64,000 bases of DNA from Methylocella tundrae (GCF_038024855.1 NZ_CP139089.1:3010501-3074500), one strand, 5' to 3'; positions 23,821 through 33,162 are shown, counted from the stretch's first letter. Notes: generated by a model from the letters alone, not told the origin. Program-made: numbers and translations.

Positions 23821-25395
23821 TCACGCGGCCTTCTGATAGTCCTTGATGTCGGAGAAGGTCACATCCGGCCATTTGTCCTGCTCATATTTCAGGTCCCAGG
23901 CAGAGGCGCCCATGAAGACCGGGGCGCCGTCGAGATCGACCGCCATGGAGGAGGGGTGCGCGCGAATAAATTTGTCGAGTTCGGCCGGCGCGGCCGTGAT
24001 CCAGCGGCAGGATTCAAAACGGCTCTGCTCGAAACTGACGCCTAACCCATATTCGGCCTCGAGCCGTTCGGCGAGCACGTCGAGCTGCAAGGCGCCGACG
24101 ACGCCGACGATCGCGCCCGAACCGTCGTTCGGCAAGAAGAGCTGCACGACGCCTTCCTCGGCCATTTGGCCCAGCGCCTCGCGCAGTTTTTTCGCCTTCA
24201 TGGCGTCACTGATCTTGACGCGGCGGAGAATTTCCGGGGCAAAGCTCGGCACGCCGCGAAACACAAGATCCTCGCCCTCGGTCAGCGTGTCGCCGATGCG
24301 CAGCGTGCCGTGGTTCGGAATGCCGACGACATCGCCCGCGTAAGCTTCTTCCGCCAATTGCCGATCCTGCGCGAAGAAAAATTGCGGCGCGTTGAGCGCG
24401 ATGTTTTTCCCCGTGCGCACGAGCTTCGCCTTCATGCCGCGCCGCAATTTGCCCGAGCAGACGCGCATAAAAGCGATGCGGTCGCGGTGGTTCGGGTCCA
24501 TATTCGCCTGAATCTTGAACACGAAGCCCGTCATCTTGTCCTCTCGCGCATCGACATTGCGCGAGGCCGCCTCCAGCCCATGCGGGGGCGGGGCGAATTT
24601 CGCCAGCGCGTCGATCAAGTCGCGCACGCCGAAATTGCGCAGCGCGCTGCCGAAGAAAACCGGCGTCAGATGGCCCTCCAGAAAGGCCTTTTGATCGAAG
24701 GCTTTGAGGCCCGCGCGGGCGAGTTCGATCTGTTCTTTCGCCGCCTCGAACTCGGCCTCGCCCAAAAGTCCCTTGATGAAGGGATCATCGGGTCCGGCGA
24801 CGGGCACGGCTTCGGCGTCGCGGTCGAGCCGGCGCACGACATTATGCTCGAGATCATAAGTGCCGGCAAAACTGCGCCCACTGCCAAGCGGCCAGGTGAT
24901 CGGCGCGACATCGAGGGCGAGCGTTTTTTCGATCTCATCCAAAAGATCGAAGGGATCGCGCGTTTCGCGGTCCATCTTGTTGATGAAAGTCAGGATCGGA
25001 ATGTCGCGCAGGCGGCAGACCTCGAACAGCTTTCGCGTGCGCGCCTCGATGCCCTTGGCGGCGTCGATCACCATGATCGCTGAATCGACGGCGGTGAGGG
25101 TGCGATAGGTGTCCTCGGAAAAGTCCTCATGGCCGGGCGTGTCGAGCAGATTATAGACGCAATCGCCATATTCGAAGGTCATCACCGATGTGACGACCGA
25201 GATCCCGCGTTCGCGCTCGATGCCCATCCAGTCGGAGCGGGTCTGGCGCCGGTTGGCTTTGGCGCGCACTTCGCCGGCGAGCTGGATCGCGCCGCCGAAC
25301 AGCAGCAGCTTTTCGGTCAGCGTGGTTTTGCCCGCGTCGGGGTGGGAGATGATGGCGAAGGTTCGCCGCCGGGCGACCGGATCAGAAGCGCTCAT
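23821..25395 (-). CDS. prfC: Peptide chain release factor 3
   Basis: 524 residues from ATG 25395 (MSASDPVARRRTFAII). The GTPase domain shows SHPDAGKTTLTEKLL, RGISVVTSV, DTPGHEDFSEDTYR and INKMDRE; the domain 2 and 3 regions end in the EYGLGVSFEQSRFESCRW and family tail. RF3 recycles RF1/RF2 from the ribosome after peptide release. Single gene, with no close partner. Length is normal for the family. Confidence 0.95.
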   Translation of the reverse strand: MSASDPVARRRTFAIISHPDAGKTTLTEKLLLFGGAIQLAGEVRAKANRRQTRSDWMGIERERGISVVTSVMTFEYGDCVYNLLDTPGHEDFSEDTYRTLTAVDSAIMVIDAAKGIEARTRKLFEVCRLRDIPILTFINKMDRETRDPFDLLDEIEKTLALDVAPITWPLGSGRSFAGTYDLEHNVVRRLDRDAEAVPVAGPDDPFIKGLLGEAEFEAAKEQIELARAGLKAFDQKAFLEGHLTPVFFGSALRNFGVRDLIDALAKFAPPPHGLEAASRNVDAREDKMTGFVFKIQANMDPNHRDRIAFMRVCSGKLRRGMKAKLVRTGKNIALNAPQFFFAQDRQLAEEAYAGDVVGIPNHGTLRIGDTLTEGEDLVFRGVPSFAPEILRRVKISDAMKAKKLREALGQMAEEGVVQLFLPNDGSGAIVGVVGALQLDVLAERLEAEYGLGVSFEQSRFESCRWITAAPAELDKFIRAHPSSMAVDLDGAPVFMGASAWDLKYEQDKWPDVTFSDIKDYQKAA

Positions 25396-25581
25396 GGCGC
25401 TGCTACGTCGCAAGGGGCGACGCTTATGTCAATCATCGAATGACGCGCCAGCCAATGCCGCCTCGCGCGGATCGCTTGCGGCGCGCGAAAAGGGGCTTAG
25501 CTTTCCGTGGCGCAGCCTGGTTCCTGACGCTCCCGGATTGTAAACGGAAACCGTCGGTTTCCAGAAAGAGGCGCGACCGCG

Positions 25582-26007
25582 ATGGAAACAAGCGATAAAT
25601 ACAATCTGCAACGCTTCGTCGAGGCTCAAAATTCCGTATTCGAGGAGGTTTGCTCCGAACTGGAGGAAGGCCGCAAGAAAACCCATTGGATGTGGTTCAT
25701 CTTCCCGCAGATCGCGGGTCTCGGGCATAGTCCCATGGCGCAACGCTATGCGATTTCAGGCCGCGCGGAGGCCGAGGCCTATGTCCGTCATCCGGTTCTT
25801 GGGCCAAGGCTGCGGCGCTGCACGCATCTGGTCAATCGGGCGATTGGGCGTTCAATCAATCAGATTTTCGGATCGCCTGACGACATGAAGTTTCATTCCT
25901 CGATGACTTTGTTCGCCCGGACGGCGGACGACAGCCAGATATTCAGGGACGCGCTGCAGAAATATTTTGCAGGGGAATTGGACCAGGCGACGCTGCAACG
26001 GCTTTGA
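25582..26007 (+). CDS. DUF1810 family protein
   Basis: 141 residues. The family signature is clear: LQRFVEAQNSVFEEVCSEL, then KKTHWMWFIFPQIAGLGHS and ISGRAEAEAYVRHPVLGPRL. DUF1810 proteins are small cytoplasmic proteins of unknown biochemistry found across proteobacteria. The 186-base divergent gap from prfC contains no other structure of note. Confidence 0.9.
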   Translation: METSDKYNLQRFVEAQNSVFEEVCSELEEGRKKTHWMWFIFPQIAGLGHSPMAQRYAISGRAEAEAYVRHPVLGPRLRRCTHLVNRAIGRSINQIFGSPDDMKFHSSMTLFARTADDSQIFRDALQKYFAGELDQATLQRL

Positions 26008-26022
26008 GGCTCAAGGCGATCT

Positions 26023-26838
26023 TCAAGCTTTGGACGTCGGCCGCCAGAGCTCGAAAAAATGGTTGAGCGGGCCGTGTCCGCCGCCGACGCTCAGCTCATC
26101 GGCGGCTTCGAGCGCGCGGGTCAGATAGGTTTTCGCGGCGCCGATCGCCTCCGGCAGCGCAAAGCCAAGGCCAAGATAGGCTGCGATCGCCGACGATAGC
26201 GTGCAGCCCGTGCCATGCGTGTTAGGCGTCGCGACGCGGGGAGCTGAAAAGATCCGCTCCGATGCGCCGTCGAAATAAAGATCGTCGCAGGATGCGCCCG
26301 CCGCGTCGCCGCCCTTTATCAATATGGCCCTGGCGCCGAGGCGATGCAGCCGCTCGGCCGCCGCGCGCATCTCAGCGGCGTCCCTTACCCTCGGAAGGCC
26401 CGAGAGCCGCGCGGCTTCATCGAGGTTGGGCGTGACGAGCGTTGCGAGCGGAAACAGTCGCTCGATCATCGCTTGCTCGACGCCTGACGCGGCCAGCGGG
26501 TCGCCGCTCGTTGCAGCGAGCACCGGATCGAGCACGACCGCGCGGGGCCCGCGCACGGCGAGGCGCGCGGCGACGGTTTCGACGATCGCGGCCGATCCCA
26601 ACATGCCGATCTTGACCGCCGCGACGTCGATATCCTCGAAAATCGCGTCGATCTGTGCGCCGACGAACTCCGGCGGTGGGAGGTGAAGGCCGCGCACGCC
26701 CGTGGTGTTCTGGGCGGTGAGCGCCGTGATCGCCGCCATGCCGTAGCATCCGAGCGCGGCGAAGGTCTTGAGATCGGCCTGTATGCCGGCGCCTCCGCTC
26801 GGATCGGAGCCGGCGATGGAGAGAATGTTTGGAATCAT
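26023..26838 (-). CDS. thiD: Hydroxymethylpyrimidine / phosphomethylpyrimidine kinase
   Basis: 271 residues, ribokinase fold. GSDPSGGAGIQADLKTF near the N-terminus binds the pyrimidine; LDPVLAATSGDPLA and TPNTHGTGCTLSSAIAAYL (the anion hole with catalytic Asp/Cys region) mark the kinase active site. It phosphorylates HMP and HMP-P in thiamine synthesis. No other thi gene is adjacent and no TPP riboswitch is visible upstream; a palindromic repeat follows its start. Confidence 0.95.
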   Translation of the reverse strand: MIPNILSIAGSDPSGGAGIQADLKTFAALGCYGMAAITALTAQNTTGVRGLHLPPPEFVGAQIDAIFEDIDVAAVKIGMLGSAAIVETVAARLAVRGPRAVVLDPVLAATSGDPLAASGVEQAMIERLFPLATLVTPNLDEAARLSGLPRVRDAAEMRAAAERLHRLGARAILIKGGDAAGASCDDLYFDGASERIFSAPRVATPNTHGTGCTLSSAIAAYLGLGFALPEAIGAAKTYLTRALEAADELSVGGGHGPLNHFFELWRPTSKA

Positions 26839-26855
26839 ATTCTCTCTCTCCGGCT

Positions 26856-26893
26856 AGAGCAGAATGCGTCCAGGCAGAATCGCATCCTGCTCT
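26856..26893. repeat. Intergenic palindromic repeat
   Basis: AGAGCAGAATGCG (26856-26868) pairs with CGCATCCTGCTCT (26881-26893) apart from one A-C mismatch, with a 12-base loop. Same general type as the other chromosomal palindromes in the window. Confidence 0.65.
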
Positions 26894-26914
26894 TTAAGTC
26901 TTTGTTTTGACGCG

Positions 26915-27418
26915 TCACGCCGACATCGGCCTCCTGCGGCGGAAGCGCCGCAGGGGCGCCGTCAAGGCCCGAAAGAGGCCGACGCCGGTCAGGAAGCCCA
27001 GTCCTGCCAGGACAAATCCTTCGCTTGTCACAGGAACGGCGGGCTCATAGCTCGCATAGGCCTGGCGCGCGATCAAGGGGTCGAAATCGGCCGCCAGTGC
27101 GGCCAATCTTCCAAGCGAACCGGATCGCGCCATGTCTGCGTTGGCGCGCGATAGCGTTTGCAGACGCGCAACGATCTGCTCCATCTGAAGGCCGCGTTCG
27201 CGGATAAATTCATCGCCGTCGCCGGAAAGACGCGCAATGCCCTGCTCCTCGCTCAGGCCAAGCTGGGCGCTATCCGCGTCGAATTGGGAGACGATTTTCT
27301 GCAATTCGTCGATCGCGCCGCCAAGTCTTTGCCGGTACTGCTGGGCATATTCAGGAATCTGCGACGCGGTCAGCCCGACGACGGCGCCAACAAACAGCGC
27401 TAGTCTCGACCTCAGCAT
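26915..27418 (-). CDS. DUF2937 family membrane protein
   Basis: 167 residues from ATG 27418, chosen because GGGGG lies about nine bases before it. An N-terminal hydrophobic segment (LALFVGAVVGLTASQIPEY) and a C-terminal one (GFVLAGLGFLTGVGLFRALTAPLRRF) frame a coiled-coil-like middle (QQYRQRLGGAIDELQKIV). This matches DUF2937, a family of inner-membrane proteins of unknown role. Confidence 0.8.
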   Translation of the reverse strand: MLRSRLALFVGAVVGLTASQIPEYAQQYRQRLGGAIDELQKIVSQFDADSAQLGLSEEQGIARLSGDGDEFIRERGLQMEQIVARLQTLSRANADMARSGSLGRLAALAADFDPLIARQAYASYEPAVPVTSEGFVLAGLGFLTGVGLFRALTAPLRRFRRRRPMSA

Positions 27419-27523
27419 TGGAATCATCCCCCGGGGCGCGCAAGCCTGCAACGTCAATGAGCGCGGCGCGGCGGAGTTCCGGCAAGCCTCGGCTCCAATC
27501 TTCGCGGCGCGGGCCGCGCGGAG

Positions 27524-28531
27524 TCAGGCTGGCATGGTCAAGATACCGGACGCGCCGTCGGCGCAGCCAAACAGCAGCCTGCGGCCGGCGTCGTCCCAAC
27601 AGAGAGCGGTGACAGCGGCGTTCTCGCCGGCTCCGCTGGCGCGCACAAGAAGCTCGGCGCCGTCGGCGAGGCGGCAGAGCAGGATCATGCCGTCCTCATA
27701 GCCCTGCGCCAGAACGGGGCTCTTTGGATGAAACGCGACGCAACTGATCTTGGCTTGCCGGACGCCGCATTCGCGCGGCGCTTTATTGATCGGCCCCTCC
27801 TTGGAGTTAAACGGCCATATGATGCTGGCGTCGGCCCCCGAGGTCGCCAGCCAATGGCCGTCGGACGACCAGGACATGGAGCGCGGCTTGGCCGGATAGC
27901 CGCTGAGCCGCAGGTCTTTTTTATCGGCGAGCCGCCAAGCGTGCAGAGAATTTTCCTGCATCGCCGTCACAATGAAGCGGCCGTCGGGGGAAACCGTGAT
28001 TTCGAGATGCGAGCCTTTCCAGTGCAGCTCCTCGGGCGGGGCGGCGGCGTTCGGAAACCACAGGCGTGCGCCATTATAATGCGAGATCGCAATCCTGTAG
28101 CCTTTGGGCAGGAAAGCGAGGCCGCGCACGCTCGAGGGCGCTGTCGTTGTCTTGATTTCGCCTTTGGGATCGCGCGCGAAGACCTGTTTGCCTGTTGACC
28201 AGGCGAGCGCGCCGTCGCCGCGCGCGGCAAGCGCGTCGATCCATCTGCCTTTCTCATAGGCGATCTGACGCGGCGCGCCGTCTTCGGAGATCAGCACGAC
28301 CCTGCCGTCGTCACCACCCGTGGCCAGCTCCTTTCCGGCTTTCGCCGCGACCAGAATGGCGGCGTCGGGATGCACGGCAATGCGTTTTTGTCCGCCTGTC
28401 CCGGTCAGAAGCACATGGCCATCGCCGAGCGCCAAAGCGGGCGTCGCGCCGATGAAGGCCGCGGCGGTCACCGGCGCCCCTGCGTCGATAGGGGCGACAT
28501 TGGAAGTCAGGGAATTAATCGGCTCGACCAT
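27524..28531 (-). CDS. WD40 repeat protein
   Basis: 335 residues with about seven blades. Repeats carry the WD-like ends: DDGRVVLISEDG, GARLWFPNA, NSLHAWRLADKK, ASIIWPFNS and DGMILLCRLADG. No signal peptide or enzymatic domain, so a cytoplasmic scaffolding beta-propeller is likely. Similar single-domain WD40 proteins are widespread in Rhizobiales and often unannotated in function. Confidence 0.85.
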   Translation of the reverse strand: MVEPINSLTSNVAPIDAGAPVTAAAFIGATPALALGDGHVLLTGTGGQKRIAVHPDAAILVAAKAGKELATGGDDGRVVLISEDGAPRQIAYEKGRWIDALAARGDGALAWSTGKQVFARDPKGEIKTTTAPSSVRGLAFLPKGYRIAISHYNGARLWFPNAAAPPEELHWKGSHLEITVSPDGRFIVTAMQENSLHAWRLADKKDLRLSGYPAKPRSMSWSSDGHWLATSGADASIIWPFNSKEGPINKAPRECGVRQAKISCVAFHPKSPVLAQGYEDGMILLCRLADGAELLVRASGAGENAAVTALCWDDAGRRLLFGCADGASGILTMPA

Positions 28532-28585
28532 GTCTCGCTCAAGTGAGTTTGGTGCACACTAACTGCAGGTACTATAAATGATACT

Positions 28586-29026
28586 TTACAACGATCTGGC
28601 TTTAATTGAGATTAGAATCAGCGCTGATATTAATAATATTGCTGATATTGCGCAAAACCCAAGACCGATATACGCCGTTGTTGATGGATTGCTTTTCATC
28701 AACAGATTAGGATGGGTTTTTTCATACCTTTCTGAAGCGCGAATAAATAGACCAAGTCGAGCGGATGTAAAATAAATATACGATATTATCGCGGTGATAA
28801 GTCCGATTGGGAAAAAATAAAAGAAAATAGTTATCCCATGATTGTAAGGAGATCCTTTGCCATCTTTGACTAGCGTGATGGCGCCAAACAAGCCAGCCCC
28901 ATGAGCAACAAAGAGATAGTTCAGGCCTTTGAAAAGAGGGTCGAAGACATCGTTTAGCTCTGCGCGCTCATTTGCCAGCCATTTCTGAAATTCTTCATCT
29001 GGAATATGGTCCCGCTTTCCATCCAT
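28586..29026 (-). CDS. Low-GC membrane protein, unknown
   Basis: 146 residues from ATG 29026 with GGGAGG upstream. The N-terminal 35 residues are polar (DEEFQKWLANERAEL); three hydrophobic segments follow: YLFVAHGAGLFGAITLV, GITIFFYFFPIGLITAIISYIYF and TAYIGLGFCAISAILLISALI. Codon use is markedly AT-rich compared with the genes on both sides, so it is probably transferred. It starts 12 bases after the CobW stop. No family recognised. Confidence 0.65.
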   Translation of the reverse strand: MDGKRDHIPDEEFQKWLANERAELNDVFDPLFKGLNYLFVAHGAGLFGAITLVKDGKGSPYNHGITIFFYFFPIGLITAIISYIYFTSARLGLFIRASERYEKTHPNLLMKSNPSTTAYIGLGFCAISAILLISALILISIKARSL

Positions 29027-29037
29027 GTGGCCCTCCC

Positions 29038-30096
29038 TCAGGCGGCGCAAGCCAGAAAGCCGCTGCGGATTTCATCTTCCTTCAGGTTGCGGCCGATAAA
29101 GACGACGCGGCTGACGCGCTTTTCGCCCGGCTTCCAATCCCGTTGCAGATCGCCGTCAAGGATCATGTGGACGCCCTGAAAAACGAAACGCTTCGGCTCG
29201 TCCTTGAAGGCGAGAATGCCTTTGGAACGCAAAATCGAGGCGCCCTCGGTCTGAATGTAGGTGTTGATCCAGGGCATGAATTTATCCGCGTCGACATCGC
29301 CCTCGATCGTCAGGGCGACCGACTGCATGTCCTCGTCATGATAATGCTTGAGGCCGTGCGAGGCGTGCTCATGATGCTCGTGCCCGTGATGATGATGATC
29401 GTCATGATCATGATGGGCGTGGTCGTGATGATCGTGGTCGTGAGCGTCCTCGACTTCGAGGAACTGCGGTTCGATGTCGAGGATGCGATCGAGATCGAAG
29501 GCGTTGCGGCCCAGCACTTCATTGATGGGTACGGCGCATTTCACAGTCTCATGCAATGTGGCGTAAGGGTTGATGGCGCGGATGCGCGCCTCCACGTCGC
29601 GCAACTCTTCGGCGCTCACGAGATCGGTCTTGTTGAGAATGATGACGTCGGCAAAGGCGATCTGGCTTTTAGCCTCGGGCGCGTCCTTCAGCCGCTCGGC
29701 GAGCCATTTGGCGTCGGCGACCGTCACGACGGCGTCGAGCCGCGCGGCGTTTTGAACGTCGGCGTCGACGAAAAAGGTTTGCGCGACGGGCGCGGGGTCC
29801 GCGAGCCCGGTCGTCTCGACGATGATGGCGTCGAATTTGCCCTTTCGTTTCAACAGGCCTTCGATGATGCGGATGAGATCGCCGCGGACCGTGCAGCAGA
29901 TGCAGCCATTGTTCATCTCGAAGACTTCTTCGTCGGCGCCGACGACGAGGTCGTTGTCGATGCCGATCGCGCCGAATTCATTGACGATGACGGCGAACTT
30001 CCGCCCGTGGTCCTCCGACAGGATGCGGTTCAAAAGCGTCGTCTTGCCGGCGCCGAGATATCCTGTGAGCACGGTGACGGGAATTTTTTCGGCCAT
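29038..30096 (-). CDS. CobW/COG0523 GTPase, probable zinc metallochaperone
   Basis: 352 residues from ATG 30096 with GGAGG upstream. GYLGAGKTTLLNRIL is Walker A, NNGCICCTVRGDL carries the CxCC metal site, and LNKTDLV gives base specificity. A His-rich stretch around residues 215-250 (HDHDHHDHAHHDHDDHHHHG) separates the GTPase from the CobW C-terminal domain. It lies in the zinc ABC cluster, so zinc delivery under starvation is its likely job. Confidence 0.9.
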   Translation of the reverse strand: MAEKIPVTVLTGYLGAGKTTLLNRILSEDHGRKFAVIVNEFGAIGIDNDLVVGADEEVFEMNNGCICCTVRGDLIRIIEGLLKRKGKFDAIIVETTGLADPAPVAQTFFVDADVQNAARLDAVVTVADAKWLAERLKDAPEAKSQIAFADVIILNKTDLVSAEELRDVEARIRAINPYATLHETVKCAVPINEVLGRNAFDLDRILDIEPQFLEVEDAHDHDHHDHAHHDHDDHHHHGHEHHEHASHGLKHYHDEDMQSVALTIEGDVDADKFMPWINTYIQTEGASILRSKGILAFKDEPKRFVFQGVHMILDGDLQRDWKPGEKRVSRVVFIGRNLKEDEIRSGFLACAA

Positions 30097-30240
30097 TCGA
30101 TCCTCCGGGGACTTGGCGACCATCTTTGCCTCAGGGCGACGCCTCCCGCCAAAACGGGAAACGCGAGCGGCGGCGCCAACCCTCGACGATTTCGGTCCGG
30201 ACTAAGTCCTTGTTTGCAGAAAGACGTCAAGCCGGATCAG

Positions 30241-30265
30241 GCGCCGGCCTGAAGAGGCCCGGCGC
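30241..30265 (-). terminator. Hairpin after the metal-binding protein gene
   Basis: GCGCCGGCCT-GAAG-AGGCCCGGCGC lies directly after the stop of the solute-binding protein on the minus strand, with one unpaired base and no T run. It may reduce readthrough into the CobW gene. Confidence 0.45.
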
Positions 30266-30266
30266 A

Positions 30267-31178
30267 CTATTTCGAGAGCGCGGCGGTCAATTGCTTGATG
30301 TTGTTGCGCATCATCTCGACGTATGTCGGGGCGGGCCCATCCGGCGGCGAGAGGGCATCGGAAAACAGGGCGCCGCCGATTGTCGCGCCGCTCTCTTCGG
30401 CGATCCGCCTGGCGATGCGCGGATCAGTGATGTTTTCGAGGAAAACGGCGGGGATCTTTTCCGTTTTGATCTGGCGAATGATCCTTGCGACGTCCCTGGC
30501 GCTCGCCTCGGTCTCCGTTGACACGCCCTCGGGCGCGATGAATTTGAAATCATAAGCCGCGCCGAAATAGCCGAAAGCGTCATGGGTCGTGATGATTTCC
30601 CGGCGCTTCGGCGGGATCGCGGCCAGCGCCGCGCGCACCTCTTTGTCGAGTTCGTCCAGCCTCGCGAGATAGGCCGTAGCGTTGGCGCGATAGGCGTCGG
30701 CGCCGCCCGGATCGACTGCGATCAGCCCGTCACGGATATTTTCGACATAGATCTTCGCGTTGGGGATCGATTGCCAGGCGTGCGGATCCTGGCCGATTTT
30801 TCCCTCTTCCTCCATCTGGCGCGGCTCGATCCCTTTTGTCGCGACGACGATCGGAGCCTTGGCGCCGGACGCGCTGATCAGACGATCGAGCCAGCCTTCG
30901 AGCCCCAGCCCATTGACGAGGATCAGTTTCGCCGCGTTCAGGTGCTTCGCGTCCTCGGGCGATGGCTGATAGACATGAGCGTCGCCGTTCGGTCCGACGA
31001 GGGAAATGACCTCGACGCGGTCGCCGCCGACATTGCGGGCGAGATCCGCGAGGACCGAAAAGGTGGCCACGACGGGCAGTTTATTCGCAGCTGCGGCCTG
31101 CGCCTGCCGGAGCGCGGGCGAAACGCCAGCTATGACGCTGGCCGCCATTAAGGTTATAACGTTGCGCCTTGTACGCAT
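30267..31178 (-). CDS. Zinc/manganese ABC transporter solute-binding protein (ZnuA/AztC-like)
   Basis: 303 residues. An N-terminal signal (VITLMAASVIAGVSPALRQAQA) precedes a cluster A-I binding protein with metal ligands: His in DAHVYQPSP, His in QDPHAWQ, His in TTHDAFGYF and Asp in LFSDALS. The His-rich loop of ZnuA is absent, which favours the AztC or PsaA-like type. It captures metal in the periplasm for the permease and ATPase upstream. Confidence 0.88.
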   Translation of the reverse strand: MRTRRNVITLMAASVIAGVSPALRQAQAAAANKLPVVATFSVLADLARNVGGDRVEVISLVGPNGDAHVYQPSPEDAKHLNAAKLILVNGLGLEGWLDRLISASGAKAPIVVATKGIEPRQMEEEGKIGQDPHAWQSIPNAKIYVENIRDGLIAVDPGGADAYRANATAYLARLDELDKEVRAALAAIPPKRREIITTHDAFGYFGAAYDFKFIAPEGVSTETEASARDVARIIRQIKTEKIPAVFLENITDPRIARRIAEESGATIGGALFSDALSPPDGPAPTYVEMMRNNIKQLTAALSK

Positions 31179-31207
31179 GAAAATATCCTTTTGTGGGGCT
31201 GACGACG

Positions 31208-32074
31208 TCAGGCTTCGAGGTGGCGGCGCGACCGCAGGCGGCGAAGCACGCCGCCGGCCGGGCCGAAAGCCAGGGCGAGGAGATAGAGCGCCCCGGCGAT
31301 GAGAATGATCAGGGGCCCCGAAGGCAATCCCGCGTAAAATGAAATAATCAGACCAGCATAGCTGGCGAGGACGCCTTGCGCGGCCGCCAGCGCGATCATC
31401 GAACCGATGTCTTTGGCGATCAGCCGCGCGGCGGCGGCGGGAAGCATCATCATGCCGACGGCGAGCAAAGTGCCGAGCGCGTGAAACCCTCCCACCAGAT
31501 TCAGCACGACGAGCATAAGAAAAAGGATCTGCGTTGGCCCGCCGGCGTTCCCGACGGAGGCGAGAAAGCCGGGATCGACGGTTTCCATCACGAGAGGCCG
31601 ATAAAGAAAGGCGAGGCCGATCAGCGTCAGCGTCGCGATCGAGGCGAGAAGCAGGAGCGTTGCGTCGTCAAGCGCGAGGACGCTGCCAAAGAGCACGTGG
31701 AGCAGGTCGATGTTCGAGCCTCGCAACGAAATGACGGTGACGCCAAGCGCCAGCGAAATCAGGTAGAAAGCCGCCATCGAGGCGTCTTCGCGTAAGATCG
31801 TCGTGCGCGCGACGACGCCGGACCCGACGGCGACGATAAGGCCGGCGATGAAGCCCCCGACGGTCATGGGCCCGAGCGAGAGGCCCGCCGCGAGATAGCC
31901 CATCGCGGCGCCGGGCAGGATCGCATGGGCCATGGCGTCGCCGGTCAGCGCCATTCGCCGCAGGAGGAGAAAAACGCCGAGCGGCGATCCGGCCAGAGCC
32001 AGAGCGATGGCGCCGACCAGCGCGCGCCGCATGAATTCGAATTCGACGAAAGGCGAGATCAGAAAATTGTACAA
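31208..32074 (-). CDS. Zinc/manganese ABC transporter permease
   Basis: 288 residues, eight to nine hydrophobic helices of the ABC-3 family: PLGVFLLLRRMALTGDAMAHAILPGAAMGY is the conserved N-terminal segment, and VGGFHALGTLLAVGMMMLPAAAARL the conserved C-terminal one. Encoded between the ATPase and the binding protein, separated by about 30 bases from each, as one operon. Confidence 0.9.
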   Translation of the reverse strand: MYNFLISPFVEFEFMRRALVGAIALALAGSPLGVFLLLRRMALTGDAMAHAILPGAAMGYLAAGLSLGPMTVGGFIAGLIVAVGSGVVARTTILREDASMAAFYLISLALGVTVISLRGSNIDLLHVLFGSVLALDDATLLLLASIATLTLIGLAFLYRPLVMETVDPGFLASVGNAGGPTQILFLMLVVLNLVGGFHALGTLLAVGMMMLPAAAARLIAKDIGSMIALAAAQGVLASYAGLIISFYAGLPSGPLIILIAGALYLLALAFGPAGGVLRRLRSRRHLEA

Positions 32075-32103
32075 ACGCAGCCTCTTTGAAGCCTGTTCAA
32101 CAC

Positions 32104-32844
32104 TTAGGCCGCGCGGGAACAGGCCTGCGCGTCGCGATCGAAAGCCTCGATCATCGAGCGCGCCCTCAAGAGATTTTGCGGGGTCAGCACGTCGGCCGTC
32201 TTTCCCCAGGCGATTTTTTCGCGCGCCAGCAGAAGCGTTTGGGGAAAGTGCTCCCGCACGATATCGAAATCATGCAGCACGGCGAGCACCGTGCGTTTTT
32301 CGCTGCTCCAGCGGGCGACGAGGGCGAGAAGATCTGCTGTCGTCTTTGAATCGATGGCGGTGAAGGGCTCGTCGAGGAGGATGACTGCCGCGTCCTGCAG
32401 CAGCAGCCTTGCGAACAACATGCGCTGCAACTGGCCGCCGGAGAGGGCGCCAATGGCGCGATCCTCGAAACCATCCAGCCCGACAGCCGAGATGGCGTCG
32501 TGGATCCGCGCCAATTCACGCCGCGCGACGGCGCCGAACAGGCCGCAGCGGGACCATAAGCCCATGGCGACGACATCGAATACGTTGATCGGAAAGCTTT
32601 TATCGATATCGGCCGCCTGAGGCAGATAGGCAATATCGCGCGTCTTGACATGCGGCAGCGCGACCGAACCGCTGAGCGGCGCGAGCGATCCGGCGATGGC
32701 CTTCAGCAATGTCGATTTTCCGGCGCCGTTAGGCCCGCATATGGCGAGCAAAGACCCGCTCTCGACGTCTCCGTCGAGATGATGAACCGCCGGGTGACGG
32801 TCATAGCCAAGGGTCAAATTGCTGAAGCGGATGGCGGCGGTCAT
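32104..32844 (-). CDS. Zinc/manganese ABC transporter ATP-binding protein
   Basis: 246 residues from ATG 32844. Walker A GPNGAGKSTLL, Q-loop LPQAADID, signature LSGGQLQRMLFARLLLQD, Walker B VILLDEPF and the switch His in LHDFD are complete. It drives metal import with the permease downstream. The 32898 start would run into the preceding small gene. Confidence 0.92.
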   Translation of the reverse strand: MTAAIRFSNLTLGYDRHPAVHHLDGDVESGSLLAICGPNGAGKSTLLKAIAGSLAPLSGSVALPHVKTRDIAYLPQAADIDKSFPINVFDVVAMGLWSRCGLFGAVARRELARIHDAISAVGLDGFEDRAIGALSGGQLQRMLFARLLLQDAAVILLDEPFTAIDSKTTADLLALVARWSSEKRTVLAVLHDFDIVREHFPQTLLLAREKIAWGKTADVLTPQNLLRARSMIEAFDRDAQACSRAA

Positions 32845-32867
32845 TGAAGACTCATACGAAAGCGACC

Positions 32868-33014
32868 CTAATGCAACGCCCAATAGACCAAGCCCCATAA
32901 AGCCGCGCTGAGAACCAAGACTCCGCTCAGCCGGGCGGCAGCCGAGAGGCGCAGCAGCGAAAAGGCTGGCGCCGCTGAAATCCTCTCCGGGCGGTGGGAA
33001 TGGGTGATGCTCAT
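32868..33014 (-). CDS. Small membrane protein heading the metal transport operon
   Basis: 48 residues from ATG 33014 (MSITHSHRPERISAAPAFSL), ending in one hydrophobic helix, AARLSGVLVLSAALWGLVYWAL. GGAG lies upstream. It precedes the ATPase by 23 bases and sits just below the Zur-like palindrome, so it would be the first gene expressed on zinc starvation. Function unknown; similar short peptides sit at this place in related genomes. Confidence 0.65.
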   Translation of the reverse strand: MSITHSHRPERISAAPAFSLLRLSAAARLSGVLVLSAALWGLVYWALH

Positions 33015-33034
33015 AACGTCTCCACGGTGAAGTA

Positions 33035-33046
33035 ACATTATAACGT
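33035..33046. promoter_or_regulatory. Candidate Zur/Mur operator
   Basis: ACATTATAACGT is a 12-bp dyad with one mismatched pair, AT-rich in its centre like alphaproteobacterial Zur boxes (TTATAA core). It lies 20 bases before the small membrane protein that heads the metal transporter operon. Confidence 0.5.
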
Positions 33047-33162
33047 ACGTGCGGCGTCCGGCAAGGCCGCAGTTCGCGCCTCTTTGCCCGATGCGAAGCT
33101 CAATTTTCCGTGGGGCGCATTTCGCCGATTGGAATGGGCGGTCCGATTTGCTAACGAAAGTC

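Noticed and set aside
28972..30252. Plus-strand 426-residue frame over the CobW gene
   Set aside because: Antisense shadow with a Val/Met-rich stretch opposite the His codons; no start signal.
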